The notes below the pieces were generated by a model, which was not told the origin of the DNA, searched no databases, and saw only the letters and a list, made by a program, of their open reading frames with translations. A DNA stretch of 45,485 nucleotides from Hyphococcus sp. (GTDB lineage Bacteria > Pseudomonadota > Alphaproteobacteria > Caulobacterales > Parvularculaceae). The DNA is taken from assembly GCA_028285645.1 (NCBI GenBank), contig JANQOV010000027.1:1-45485 (forward strand), in the 5' to 3' direction. Shown here piece after piece: positions 33,833 through 42,243 of this stretch (the stretch's first letter is position 1; every line of letters begins with the position of its first letter). Position numbers and translations under genes: made by a program.

Positions 33833-33947
33833 TGTCAATCGAATTGATTCGATGTCGGATCGCTTATCAGTATTCCAGACCCTTGCCGATTCCGATGGCT
33901 GGCAAAGGCGAAGGGTATTTTTGGGCAAGAAGGGGTAGGACCCGCGG

Positions 33948-34805
33948 ATGACGCGCTCTTGGATATTGACCTATTTTTGTACTGACGTTGCTGGCATTCA
34001 ATCGGCTGTCTCAACATTCATTTATGAAGCCGGCGGGTTTATCGAAGAATCAAAAGCGCACAGCGATCCCGCAGCGAACCGTTTCTTTTCGCGCATCGTT
34101 TTTCGGTCTGGATCAGACGGTGCGTTTGATTTTGAGGGGTTCGAGAAAGGTTTTGGAGAGCTGGCGGATAAGTTCGAAATGGAATGGTCGGTTGTAGATG
34201 CTGATCGGCGCGCGTCGGCGGTCATCGCCGTTTCCAAGTTTGGCCATTGCCTCAACGATCTGCTCCACCGTTGGAAAAACGGCGCGTTGCCCATCGATAT
34301 CAGGGCGATCATCTCGAACCATGAGGCCATGCGAGAGATGTCTGAGTGGTACGGCATTCCTTATCATTACATCCCGATTTCAAAGCAGACCAAACTCGAA
34401 AGCGAGACGGAGTTTTACCGCATAACAAAAGAGTACGATGCAGAGCTCGTGGTGCTCGCGCGCTATATGCAGATTTTGTCAGACGGGCTTGCTGCAAAGC
34501 TTTCGGGCCGCTGCATTAATATCCATCATTCTTTTTTGCCGAGTTTCAAAGGCGCAAAGCCCTATCATCAGGCCCATGAGCGCGGCGTCAAATTGATCGG
34601 CGCCACGGCGCATTATGTCACGACCGATTTGGATGAAGGTCCGATCATCGAACAGGATGTTGAACGTGTTGATCATTCGCTTGCACCCAACCAGCTTGTT
34701 GAGGTGGGCAGGGACATTGAAGCGCGGGTCTTGTCGCGCGCTGTAAAATGGCATGCGTCCAATCGGGTCATTTTAAACGGTGATAAGACAATCGTTTTTA
34801 AATGA
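33948..34805 (+). CDS. purU: Formyltetrahydrofolate deformylase PurU
   Basis: A 285-residue enzyme that hydrolyses 10-formyl-THF to formate and THF. It has an N-terminal ACT-like domain (1-80) and a C-terminal formyltransferase fold. The catalytic triad is N191 in CINIHHSFLP, H222 in GATAHYV and D229 in DLDEGPII. Length is standard. Placed head-to-head with a THF-dependent demethylase, it would release one-carbon units coming from N-demethylation and free THF, a role established for purU in methylamine-type and N-methyl-aminobutyrate catabolic operons. No folD is visible between methylene-THF and formyl-THF in this window, so a housekeeping copy must serve. Confidence 0.92.
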   Translation: MTRSWILTYFCTDVAGIQSAVSTFIYEAGGFIEESKAHSDPAANRFFSRIVFRSGSDGAFDFEGFEKGFGELADKFEMEWSVVDADRRASAVIAVSKFGHCLNDLLHRWKNGALPIDIRAIISNHEAMREMSEWYGIPYHYIPISKQTKLESETEFYRITKEYDAELVVLARYMQILSDGLAAKLSGRCINIHHSFLPSFKGAKPYHQAHERGVKLIGATAHYVTTDLDEGPIIEQDVERVDHSLAPNQLVEVGRDIEARVLSRAVKWHASNRVILNGDKTIVFK

Positions 34806-34890
34806 TGGACGGAACGCCCTGCTGAGCACGGTTAAACGCACACGCGGTCTTTTACTATTGCCGTCGGCGGTGATTTACTTCGCGCAGCGC

Positions 34891-35460
34891 TTATCCGTAT
34901 TCATCCGCTAGACGTTCTTCGATGTTCAGGACCTGGCGCGTTCTTTCGGCGTTCGTTTTTTCCGACAGGAGTTTTTCAAGCGCCTTGTCGACTTTTTTCC
35001 AGTCCTTGTCGTCGAGCGCGGCAAGGGCGCGCGGGAAAAATGATTCTTCTTCGGCGCTCATATGCCGCTGTAGCATCACCATATAAGTCGTCGCTTGATG
35101 GGTAAGCTCGTCTTTTGGTAATTGTTCGCCGGCGACAACTTGCGCAAACGCCGTTCGCACGGTTTCCGCAGCGTCCGATATTTTTTCATGGTCAGCACGC
35201 AAGTCACGCATCTTCTCATTGCCCTGCGATGCGCTTGTCGAAAGATGATCGTCACTTTCAATAAGAAAGTCGTAGACGATGTCTTCTTTTTTGTGGTGCA
35301 GCTCGTCAGGAAACAGCGAAAAATATTCCGCGAGCTGCTCAAGCAAATGATAGTCAGGCTCGCCGCCGGTGCGCAGTTTTTCCAGTTCGCGTTGGTACCA
35401 TCCAAGAAATTTTCCGAACCGGCGATGGTCTTCGATGAGTTCATCAATGATTGCTGGCAT
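34891..35460 (-). CDS. Hemerythrin-like HHE-domain protein
   Basis: A 189-residue four-helix protein. The expected di-iron ligands are visible as EDHRRFGKFL (helix 1), DELHHKKEDIVYDFL (helix 2), LRADHEKI (helix 3) and LQRHMSAEEESFFP (helix 4). Such proteins bind O2, NO or iron and often work in stress responses. ATG 35460 is chosen for GGAGG 5 bases upstream; upstream in-frame codons to 35481 lack a ribosome site. Monocistronic and divergent from the SOS-controlled mutasome operon. Confidence 0.88.
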   Translation of the reverse strand: MPAIIDELIEDHRRFGKFLGWYQRELEKLRTGGEPDYHLLEQLAEYFSLFPDELHHKKEDIVYDFLIESDDHLSTSASQGNEKMRDLRADHEKISDAAETVRTAFAQVVAGEQLPKDELTHQATTYMVMLQRHMSAEEESFFPRALAALDDKDWKKVDKALEKLLSEKTNAERTRQVLNIEERLADEYG

Positions 35461-35738
35461 GATCGCCTCCGTACTCATCATACAAAATTGCGTTGGAAGC
35501 GCATCCGTTGTCTTGCCGCAGCGTAGTCAAAGAATGAGAATTGATTGCGGGAAAACCGTCTTTCTCAGCGCGTATGGAGGATGAAATCAGCCGCAGGCTG
35601 CTCTGGGACCAAATTGAAGGTACGCCGCCAAGGGCGAATTGCGCTTTTTTGAGGCGGCGTGTTGGGGCGGACAGGTTGATTTTGCTCTTTTTTTGTCTTT
35701 CCCAGCTTTTTTTCGGCAAGTTTTCCTGTGATGGGCGC

Positions 35739-35768
35739 TTGACATGTTCCCGTTTTGTTCCCTTCAAT
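35739..35768 (+). promoter_or_regulatory. SOS promoter with alphaproteobacterial LexA box
   Basis: GTTC (35746-35749), 7 bases, GTTC (35757-35760) is the direct-repeat LexA box of Alphaproteobacteria. It lies between a TTGACA -35 (35739-35744) and a TTCAAT -10 (35763-35768), spacer 18, so LexA would block polymerase directly. Transcription would start near 35775, at or next to the ATG at 35774, so the first message may be leaderless. The rest of the 313-base gap 35461-35773 shows nothing recognisable. Confidence 0.85.
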
Positions 35769-35773
35769 AGGGC

Positions 35774-36472
35774 ATGCAATACGCCCTGCCATTTTCGACA
35801 GATCGTTTGATTGTTGGTGTTCACCGCCGGCTGCTCGCTGCTTTTGGCCGGCCAGGAAACTTTGTTCGCCTGGACCCTGTCAGTCAGATGGTTTTGACGA
35901 TGTTGAGCGCGCGTACGCGCAATCCGATTGCCCAAAGCGTGTTCTTACGCATTGCGCGCTATTTTTCGGACTGGGAAAAATTGGCGTATACGTCTTCGAG
36001 CAAAGTCGAACGCCTTATCAACCCGGTTACTTTCCCAGAGCGAAAAGCTGTATTCCTCCCGGCCGCGTTGCAACAGGTCATGCATTATCGCGGCGCCCTC
36101 AATCTTGATTTCTTAAAAGCGTGGTCGGTTGAACCGGCCCGCATCTGGCTTGAAAGATTGCCGGGCGTTGGCCCAAAGACAAGCGCTGCGATTTTGAACT
36201 TCAGCCCATTACACAAACGGGCGTTGGTCGTTGATACGGCCCATTGCCGCGCTGCGCGGCGTCTTGGTCTTGTTCCGCCGAAAACCACGATTGAAAAAGC
36301 ATCGCGGCTGCTAGCCCGTCAATTGCCTGATTATTGGACGGCTGATGACCTTGAAGAACATCACATGCTGATGCAACGTCTCGGAAAAATCTACTGCACG
36401 AATAAAAACCCCGCCTGCGAAACCTGTCCGCTTCGCGCATTATGTTCTTACGCCCATGAAGCCCAAACCTAA
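35774..36472 (+). CDS. Endonuclease III-like DNA glycosylase in SOS operon
   Basis: A 232-residue HhH-GPD protein. The helix-hairpin-helix LPGVGPKTSAAI carries the lysine equivalent to the EndoIII nucleophile (K135), and VVDTAHCR carries the catalytic aspartate (D154). The C-terminal cysteines C208, C215, C218 and C224 have exactly the C-x6-C-x2-C-x5-C spacing of the EndoIII 4Fe-4S cluster. All catalytic parts are intact, so oxidised-pyrimidine removal with lyase activity is expected. It is the first gene after the LexA box and overlaps imuA by 17 bases, so it is co-induced with the translesion polymerase set. No strong ribosome site precedes ATG 35774. Confidence 0.85.
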   Translation: MQYALPFSTDRLIVGVHRRLLAAFGRPGNFVRLDPVSQMVLTMLSARTRNPIAQSVFLRIARYFSDWEKLAYTSSSKVERLINPVTFPERKAVFLPAALQQVMHYRGALNLDFLKAWSVEPARIWLERLPGVGPKTSAAILNFSPLHKRALVVDTAHCRAARRLGLVPPKTTIEKASRLLARQLPDYWTADDLEEHHMLMQRLGKIYCTNKNPACETCPLRALCSYAHEAQT

Positions 36473-37280
36473 TCTTGAGGCCCCCATTCTTCACGCTCTA
36501 AGGCGGCGGATTGCGAAACAGGAGCGGTTCGCGCCGAAAAGGCGCGCCTTGCCGTCTGGGATCATCTCTTTGGGCGCGGCAGCGCTTGACGACGCCTTGC
36601 CGGATCAGGGGCTTAGGGCCGGCGCGCTGCATGAATTTCAGCCCGCCGCCCATGGGGACCTTGCGGCGACAGTCGGGTTCGCCATTGGCTTGCTTGTTTG
36701 CATCCTCCGTACACAGCCCGGTTTTGTTTTATGGACAGAGGCGGCGCATCAGGCATTTCGCGACGGCGCCCTTTATCCTTTGGGGCTTGCCGCCATGGGC
36801 GCTGATCCCGACCGGGTGATTGAGGCGCGGGGGCCAAAGTCAAAAGACATCTTATGGGCCCTTGAAAAAGGTCTTGAGAATGCAGCGCTAACGGCGGTGA
36901 TTGGCGTTCTGCCGGAAAATGATCGCGCCTATGACTTCACCGCCAGTCGGCGCCTTGCCATGCGGGCGGCGGAAAATGGCGCAACAGCGCTGCTGATCCG
37001 TTCAACGACACTGTCGGATATTTCAACGGCTGCGGAAACACGCTGGTCCGTCGCCGCTGCGCCGAGCGCGCCGCAGCATCGCGTCGCTGGAACCATAGCG
37101 GGGGTTGGGGTCCCGTGCTGGCGGCTTGACCTTACGAAATCAAGGAGAGGAACGCCGGGGTCCTGGCGGGTTGAGTGGGATGAAGAAACGCTTTCTTTCC
37201 GTCTGGCTGCCTTACTGGCCGATCGAGCGCCGGTTCAGGCGGCTAGGCGTGCAGAACAAGGATGGGCTTGCGCCTCTTGA
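36456..37280 (+). CDS. imuA: ImuA, SOS mutasome factor
   Basis: A 274-residue RecA/SulA-related protein that works with ImuB and DnaE2 in damage-induced mutagenesis. It begins with an Arg/Lys-rich helix (ILHALRRRIAKQER), followed by GALHEFQPAAHGDLAATVGFAIGLL in the area of the family ATPase-like core, and ends in the typical PGSWRVEWDEETLSFRLAALLADRAP. The Walker A of RecA is not preserved. The gene overlaps the glycosylase gene upstream (17 bases) and imuB downstream (101 bases). Confidence 0.87.
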   Translation: MKPKPNLEAPILHALRRRIAKQERFAPKRRALPSGIISLGAAALDDALPDQGLRAGALHEFQPAAHGDLAATVGFAIGLLVCILRTQPGFVLWTEAAHQAFRDGALYPLGLAAMGADPDRVIEARGPKSKDILWALEKGLENAALTAVIGVLPENDRAYDFTASRRLAMRAAENGATALLIRSTTLSDISTAAETRWSVAAAPSAPQHRVAGTIAGVGVPCWRLDLTKSRRGTPGSWRVEWDEETLSFRLAALLADRAPVQAARRAEQGWACAS

Positions 37281-38766
37281 GACGGCGCCCTTTGTCTTGT
37301 TTGCATCGTCGCAAAACGGCCAGCATATTTTTGCAGCGAATGCGGCGGCGGGAAGGCTTGGCTTTTATAAGGGTCAGCCGCTTGCTGATGCGCGCGCTAT
37401 TTTCCCCACCTTGATTGTCGAAGCGGCGGACTCGGAAGGGGACGACAAGGCGCTTTTGCAACTTGCGCTTTGGCATCAATGTTACAGTCCGTTTGTTCGG
37501 GCTGACGCGCCGAACGGGATCAGCATCGACATCACCGGCTGCGCGCATTTGTTCGGTGGCGAAGCGGCGCTTTTGGAAAATCTGCAGCAGCGTTTGCGCC
37601 GGTTTGGGTTGACCGAAAAACTCGGTATTGCGCCGACCATTGCCGCCGCCTTCGCAGCAGCGCGGTATGGACCCGCGGCGCGCGGAGTGATTACGGACGA
37701 AACTTTACATGATCACCTTGCGCCCTTGCCGGTCGCGGCGCTGCAGTTGGAGGCTGTAACCGTTGCGGCGCTTGCCAAAGTCGGGTTGCACCGGATACGC
37801 GATCTCATCGGCAAGCCGCGGGCGCCGCTTGTGGCGCGCTTCGGGCCGCAGCTCATGATGCGGCTGGATCAGGCGTTTGCCAAGCAAGACGAAACTTTTG
37901 GCGCGCTTGCTGCGCCGCCCTTTTATCGCGCGCTGCGCCGTTTTGCGGAACCGCTCATCACCATGCCGGCCATAGAATATGTGGTGCAGGAACTGGCGGC
38001 GGACCTTGCGGCGGCGCTTAATAGAGCTGGGAAGGGCGCCCGCAAGGCGGAGCTTTCCTTGTTTCGCGTTGATGGCTGGTCTGAAACTCTTGCTATTCAC
38101 ATGAGCGCGCTTGGGTTAAGCCGGGATGGGCGCCATCTGGCGCGGCTCTTATGCGAGCGTCTGGACAAGGTTAAAGATCACAGGGGTTTTGGTTTTGAGG
38201 CGGCGACGCTCAGCGCTTTTGACGTAGAAAAATATGTTCCGTACCAAAATGTTTTAAAAACAGAAGAGAAACGCTGCAAACGCCCGGCGGATCTCGCGCG
38301 TCTTACGGACCGGCTGGTCAACCGGTTTGGTTACCGCAATGTCACGCGTTTTGCGCCTTCGGCAAGTTATATACCTGAGCGTTCGGCAAGCTCCACGCCC
38401 GCTTTGCAAGGCGCGGCGCATCATGACTGGCGTACGCATCTTAGGGTTTTGCAGGGCGGCAATTTTCCTGGCCGGCCGCTTTTGCTTTTTGCATCGCCCG
38501 AACCAGTAAAGACACTTGCCGAAGTTCCAGACGGTCCGCCTATTCGTTTTGAGTGGCGGCGGCGATGGCGCCGCGTTGCCCGCGCTGAAGGGCCGGAACG
38601 CATTGCCCCTGAATGGTGGCGCAAGTACGACAAGACAAATCGTCAAACCCGCGACTATTACCGGGTTGAAGACGACGACGGTCGCCGCTTCTGGCTTTAT
38701 CGCGACGGCCTGCACGAGCGGCCTGGCGACAAGCCGCGCTGGTTTATGCATGGGCTCTTTGCATAA
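37180..38766 (+). CDS. imuB: ImuB, Y-family polymerase-like protein
   Basis: A 528-residue catalytically impaired Y-family relative that links DnaE2 to the beta clamp. The N-terminus FLSVWLPYWPIERRFRR, DITGCAHLFGGEAALL and the GIAPTIAAAFAAARYG segment match ImuB; the acidic pair of active Y-family polymerases is not conserved (SIDITGCAHLFGG in place of the catalytic DE region). The C-terminal PPIRFEWRRRWRRVARAEGPERI segment is typical. Start is ATG 37180 (GAGTGGG before it), giving a long 101-base overlap with imuA in another frame. The stop shares a base with the dnaE2 start (TAATG). Confidence 0.88.
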   Translation: MKKRFLSVWLPYWPIERRFRRLGVQNKDGLAPLETAPFVLFASSQNGQHIFAANAAAGRLGFYKGQPLADARAIFPTLIVEAADSEGDDKALLQLALWHQCYSPFVRADAPNGISIDITGCAHLFGGEAALLENLQQRLRRFGLTEKLGIAPTIAAAFAAARYGPAARGVITDETLHDHLAPLPVAALQLEAVTVAALAKVGLHRIRDLIGKPRAPLVARFGPQLMMRLDQAFAKQDETFGALAAPPFYRALRRFAEPLITMPAIEYVVQELAADLAAALNRAGKGARKAELSLFRVDGWSETLAIHMSALGLSRDGRHLARLLCERLDKVKDHRGFGFEAATLSAFDVEKYVPYQNVLKTEEKRCKRPADLARLTDRLVNRFGYRNVTRFAPSASYIPERSASSTPALQGAAHHDWRTHLRVLQGGNFPGRPLLLFASPEPVKTLAEVPDGPPIRFEWRRRWRRVARAEGPERIAPEWWRKYDKTNRQTRDYYRVEDDDGRRFWLYRDGLHERPGDKPRWFMHGLFA

Positions 38767-41700
38767 TGGCGTCCGCTTACGCAGAACTTGGCGTCGCCAC
38801 CAATTTCAGTTTCCTGCGCGGCGGATCGCATCCCCATGAGCTTGTTGAAACGGCGGCAAAACTCGGGCTTGCCGCCATCGGCGTTGCGGACCGCAATTCC
38901 CTTGCCGGCGCCGTGCGCGCTCATGTGGCGGCAAAGGACTATAATCTTCAGCTTGTTGTTGGCGTGCGGCTGGTTTTCGTCAACGGGTTTGAGGCGCTTT
39001 GCTTCCCGACAGACCGCAACGCCTATGGAAGGCTGACCAAGCTTTTGACCATCGGCAATCGCCGCGCCCCGAAAGGCGACTGTTACCTTCACTTTGACGA
39101 TTTGAGCGTGTTGGGTGGCGGTCAGCGTTTCATCGCTATGGCGCCTTATGAAATTGGCGCTGCTTTCGGGGAAGACCTTCGCCGCTTTGTCGCCGCTGTT
39201 TCAAGCCCCGCCTATCTTAGCGCCAGTCTTTATTATCGCGGTAATGACCGCGCGCGTTTGGAAAGTTTTGCCCTGCTCGCGGATGAAACCAAAACGCCTT
39301 TGCTTGCAACCAATGACGTTCTTTATCATGCGCCCGAATGCCGGCCCTTACAGGATTTGCTGACCTGCATTCGCGAACATTGCACCATCGATGAAGCGGG
39401 GTTTTTGTTACAGCAAAACGCCGAGCGGCATCTTAAACCTCCGCAGGAAATGCATCGGCTGTTTATCGGTTATGAAGACGCTGTCGCGCGAAGCCTTGAA
39501 GTCGCCCATGCGTGTCGGTTTTCATTGGACGAGCTTTCTTATGAATATCCCGATGAACCAAGCGGTGAAAGCGCGACCCCGCAGGAAGAACTGGAGCGTT
39601 TAACTTGGTTTGGGGCTAAAGAAAAATTCCCGAAAGGTTTGACGAATAAATTGCGCGACAGGATCGCCCATGAATTGCAGCTTATCAAAAAGCTAAAATA
39701 TGCGCCTTATTTCCTGACCGTACAGGATATTGTGCGCTTTGCGCGTGACCAGGACAAACCCATCCTCTGTCAAGGGCGCGGCTCGGCGGCGAACTCGGTC
39801 GTCTGCTTTTGTCTTGGCGTTACGTCGGTTAATCCGCAGGAAGTCGATCTTTTGTTTGAGCGTTTTGTCTCGGAAGAGCGCCGCGAGCCGCCGGACATCG
39901 ATGTTGATTTCGAACATGAGCGCCGCGAAGAGGTTATTCAGTATATTTACGAAAAATATGGGCGCCATCGCGCCGGCCTGGCGGCGACCGTCATCACCTA
40001 TCGGTCGCGCAGCGCCTTGCGGGAAGCCGGCAAGGCAATGGGCCTGTCGCCGGATGTGGTCAGCGCCCTTGCGGGCCTAAGCTGGGGATCATCGTCGAAG
40101 GCGCCCAAGGAAGCCCGCATCCGCGAAGCGGGTCTTGATCCGACCGACGAAAGGCTTGCGCAGTGCTTGGCGTTAACGGCGCAGTTGATCGGCTTTCCCC
40201 GTCATCTGTCGCAACATGTGGGCGGGTTTGTCATGACCCGCGGCCCCCTTGACGAGGTTGTTCCCATCGCTAACGCCGCCATGGAAGGCCGCACCATGGT
40301 GGAGTGGGACAAGGATGATCTTGACGCGCTGAAAATTCTCAAAGTTGATGTTTTGTCTCTCGGCATGCTCACTTGCCTGCGCAAGGCGTTTGATCTTCTG
40401 GACGATCACTATGGAATAAAGATGGAGCTGGCGAGTGTTCCCCGGGATGATCCGGCGACGTACAAAATGATTCAGGAAGCGGACACTGTCGGCGTCTTTC
40501 AAATCGAAAGCCGCGCCCAGATGTCGATGCTGCCGCGGCTTAAGCCAAAAGATTTCTACGACCTTGTCATCGAAATCGCCATTGTCCGGCCGGGGCCTAT
40601 TCAGGGCGATATGGTGCATCCCTATTTGCGGCGGCGAAATGGCGACGAGCAAGTTGAATATCCTTCGGAAGAATTGCGCCAAGTTTTGGAGAAGACCCTA
40701 GGCGTTCCCTTGTTTCAGGAACAAGCGATGAATATCGCGATTGTCGGCGCAGGGTTTAGTCCTGCAGACGCCGACAGGCTGCGCCGCGCCATGGCGACCT
40801 TCCGCCGTACGGGCGACATTGGAAATTTCCGTGAAAAATTCATCACCGGCATGCTTGCGAATGGCTATACGCAGGATTTTGCCGAACGGTGTTTCAAGCA
40901 GATTGAAGGCTTCAGCGATTATGGCTTTCCGGAAAGTCATTCGGCGAGTTTTGCGCTGCTTGCCTATGCGTCGTCCTGGCTCAAGTGTCATTATCCTGAT
41001 GTTTTCGCCTGTGCGCTTTTGAATTCCCAGCCCATGGGCTTTTATTCAGCATCTTCTATCGTTCGCGATTTTCGCGATCATGGCGGAGACGTGCGACCGG
41101 TCGATGTCAACGCCAGCGACTGGGATAACAAACTTGAAAACGACAAAACCCGTTTGAACAATAGAACCGACCGATATGCGCTGCGTTTGGGGTTCCGTCA
41201 GGTTCGCGGGCTCAAAGAAGACGCTGTAAAAAAACTGGTCGCCGCGCGCACCCATAACTTTTACAGCATTCGCGATCTTTATTTCCGAACCGGGCTCGCC
41301 ATCAGCGTTCTGGAACGCCTTGCTCATGCGGATGCGTTTCGTTCCATGGGGCTCGATCGTCGCGCTGCGCTCTGGGAAATTCGGGGGCTTAGCGGTTATC
41401 AGGGCGAGCGAGCCGCCATCGAAGACCTTCCCTTATTTTCCCGAACGCTCGGCGGCGCTAATGCTTCCCTGCAACAGGAAGAAAGCGTTGATCTTCCGCG
41501 CCTTAAGCTTGGCGAACATGTGATGGAGGATTATGAAAGCTTGCGCCTGTCGCTGAAGGCGCATCCTGTCTCTTTCCTGCGTGATGCGTTGATGAAACGC
41601 AAAGCGCTGCCTTCAGAAGCATTGCGTACGCATCTGGCGGGACGCTGGGTCAAGACCGCGGGGCTGGTATTGGTGCGCCAGCGACCCGGGACCGCCAGCG

Positions 41701-42008
41701 GCGTTATCTTCATGACTCTTGAAGACGAAACCGGCATTGCGAATATTATTGTCTGGCCGAAAGTGTTTGAAAAATATCGGCGCATTGTTCTTGGCGCGCG
41801 CATGATTAGCGTCGAAGGATTTTTGCAAAAAGAAGAGAGCGTTATCCATGTGGTCGCCCAACAGCTTGCCGATTTGACCCCTGACCTCATCACCGCCATG
41901 ACGACTGCAGACGAGCGCCCGCCGCGCATGGCGCAAGACCCACAACCCAGCCTGTGGCGGCATCCGCGCGAAGTGCGGGTTTTGCCAAAGGGCCGGAATT
42001 TCCATTGA
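38766..42008 (+). CDS. dnaE2: Error-prone DNA polymerase DnaE2
   Basis: A 1080-residue C-family polymerase III alpha paralogue used for translesion synthesis after DNA damage. It has an N-terminal PHP domain (FAELGVATNFSFLRGGSHPHEL-type start, seen as AYAELGVATNFSFLRGGSHP), the polymerase palm with ILCQGRGSAANSVVCF and the acidic PPDIDVDFEHERREE motif, the QIESRAQMSMLPRLKP and GFPESHSASFALLAYAS segments, a helix-hairpin-helix region and a C-terminal OB fold (GLVLVRQRPGTASGVIFMTLEDETG). Length fits DnaE2. Start overlaps imuB by one base (TAATG). It ends the SOS operon; no hairpin terminator was seen after it. Confidence 0.93.
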   Translation: MASAYAELGVATNFSFLRGGSHPHELVETAAKLGLAAIGVADRNSLAGAVRAHVAAKDYNLQLVVGVRLVFVNGFEALCFPTDRNAYGRLTKLLTIGNRRAPKGDCYLHFDDLSVLGGGQRFIAMAPYEIGAAFGEDLRRFVAAVSSPAYLSASLYYRGNDRARLESFALLADETKTPLLATNDVLYHAPECRPLQDLLTCIREHCTIDEAGFLLQQNAERHLKPPQEMHRLFIGYEDAVARSLEVAHACRFSLDELSYEYPDEPSGESATPQEELERLTWFGAKEKFPKGLTNKLRDRIAHELQLIKKLKYAPYFLTVQDIVRFARDQDKPILCQGRGSAANSVVCFCLGVTSVNPQEVDLLFERFVSEERREPPDIDVDFEHERREEVIQYIYEKYGRHRAGLAATVITYRSRSALREAGKAMGLSPDVVSALAGLSWGSSSKAPKEARIREAGLDPTDERLAQCLALTAQLIGFPRHLSQHVGGFVMTRGPLDEVVPIANAAMEGRTMVEWDKDDLDALKILKVDVLSLGMLTCLRKAFDLLDDHYGIKMELASVPRDDPATYKMIQEADTVGVFQIESRAQMSMLPRLKPKDFYDLVIEIAIVRPGPIQGDMVHPYLRRRNGDEQVEYPSEELRQVLEKTLGVPLFQEQAMNIAIVGAGFSPADADRLRRAMATFRRTGDIGNFREKFITGMLANGYTQDFAERCFKQIEGFSDYGFPESHSASFALLAYASSWLKCHYPDVFACALLNSQPMGFYSASSIVRDFRDHGGDVRPVDVNASDWDNKLENDKTRLNNRTDRYALRLGFRQVRGLKEDAVKKLVAARTHNFYSIRDLYFRTGLAISVLERLAHADAFRSMGLDRRAALWEIRGLSGYQGERAAIEDLPLFSRTLGGANASLQQEESVDLPRLKLGEHVMEDYESLRLSLKAHPVSFLRDALMKRKALPSEALRTHLAGRWVKTAGLVLVRQRPGTASGVIFMTLEDETGIANIIVWPKVFEKYRRIVLGARMISVEGFLQKEESVIHVVAQQLADLTPDLITAMTTADERPPRMAQDPQPSLWRHPREVRVLPKGRNFH

Positions 42009-42243
42009 GAAACAAAAAGAGGGGGGCGAGGGCCGAAAGCATAAGCCAAAAGCACAAGATTGTGACATTACCTTCACTCCATGCAGCTGAGGCGGTGCAT
42101 CCGACCGCATAGACTTCATGAATGCAATCCGGCATATCATCCAATTGCTGATTTCGCCCGTATCATAATGGGCTACTATAACAGCCGGAATTCCAAAACG
42201 CGGTCTAGGACCGAACATGAACATCTTTGGAGACGAAAATCTC

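Noticed and set aside
33913-33938. GGGTAT and GGGTAG half-sites close to the purU start
   Set aside because: No matching inverted half at the 12-base distance found in the real palindromes; treated as chance or as single half-sites.
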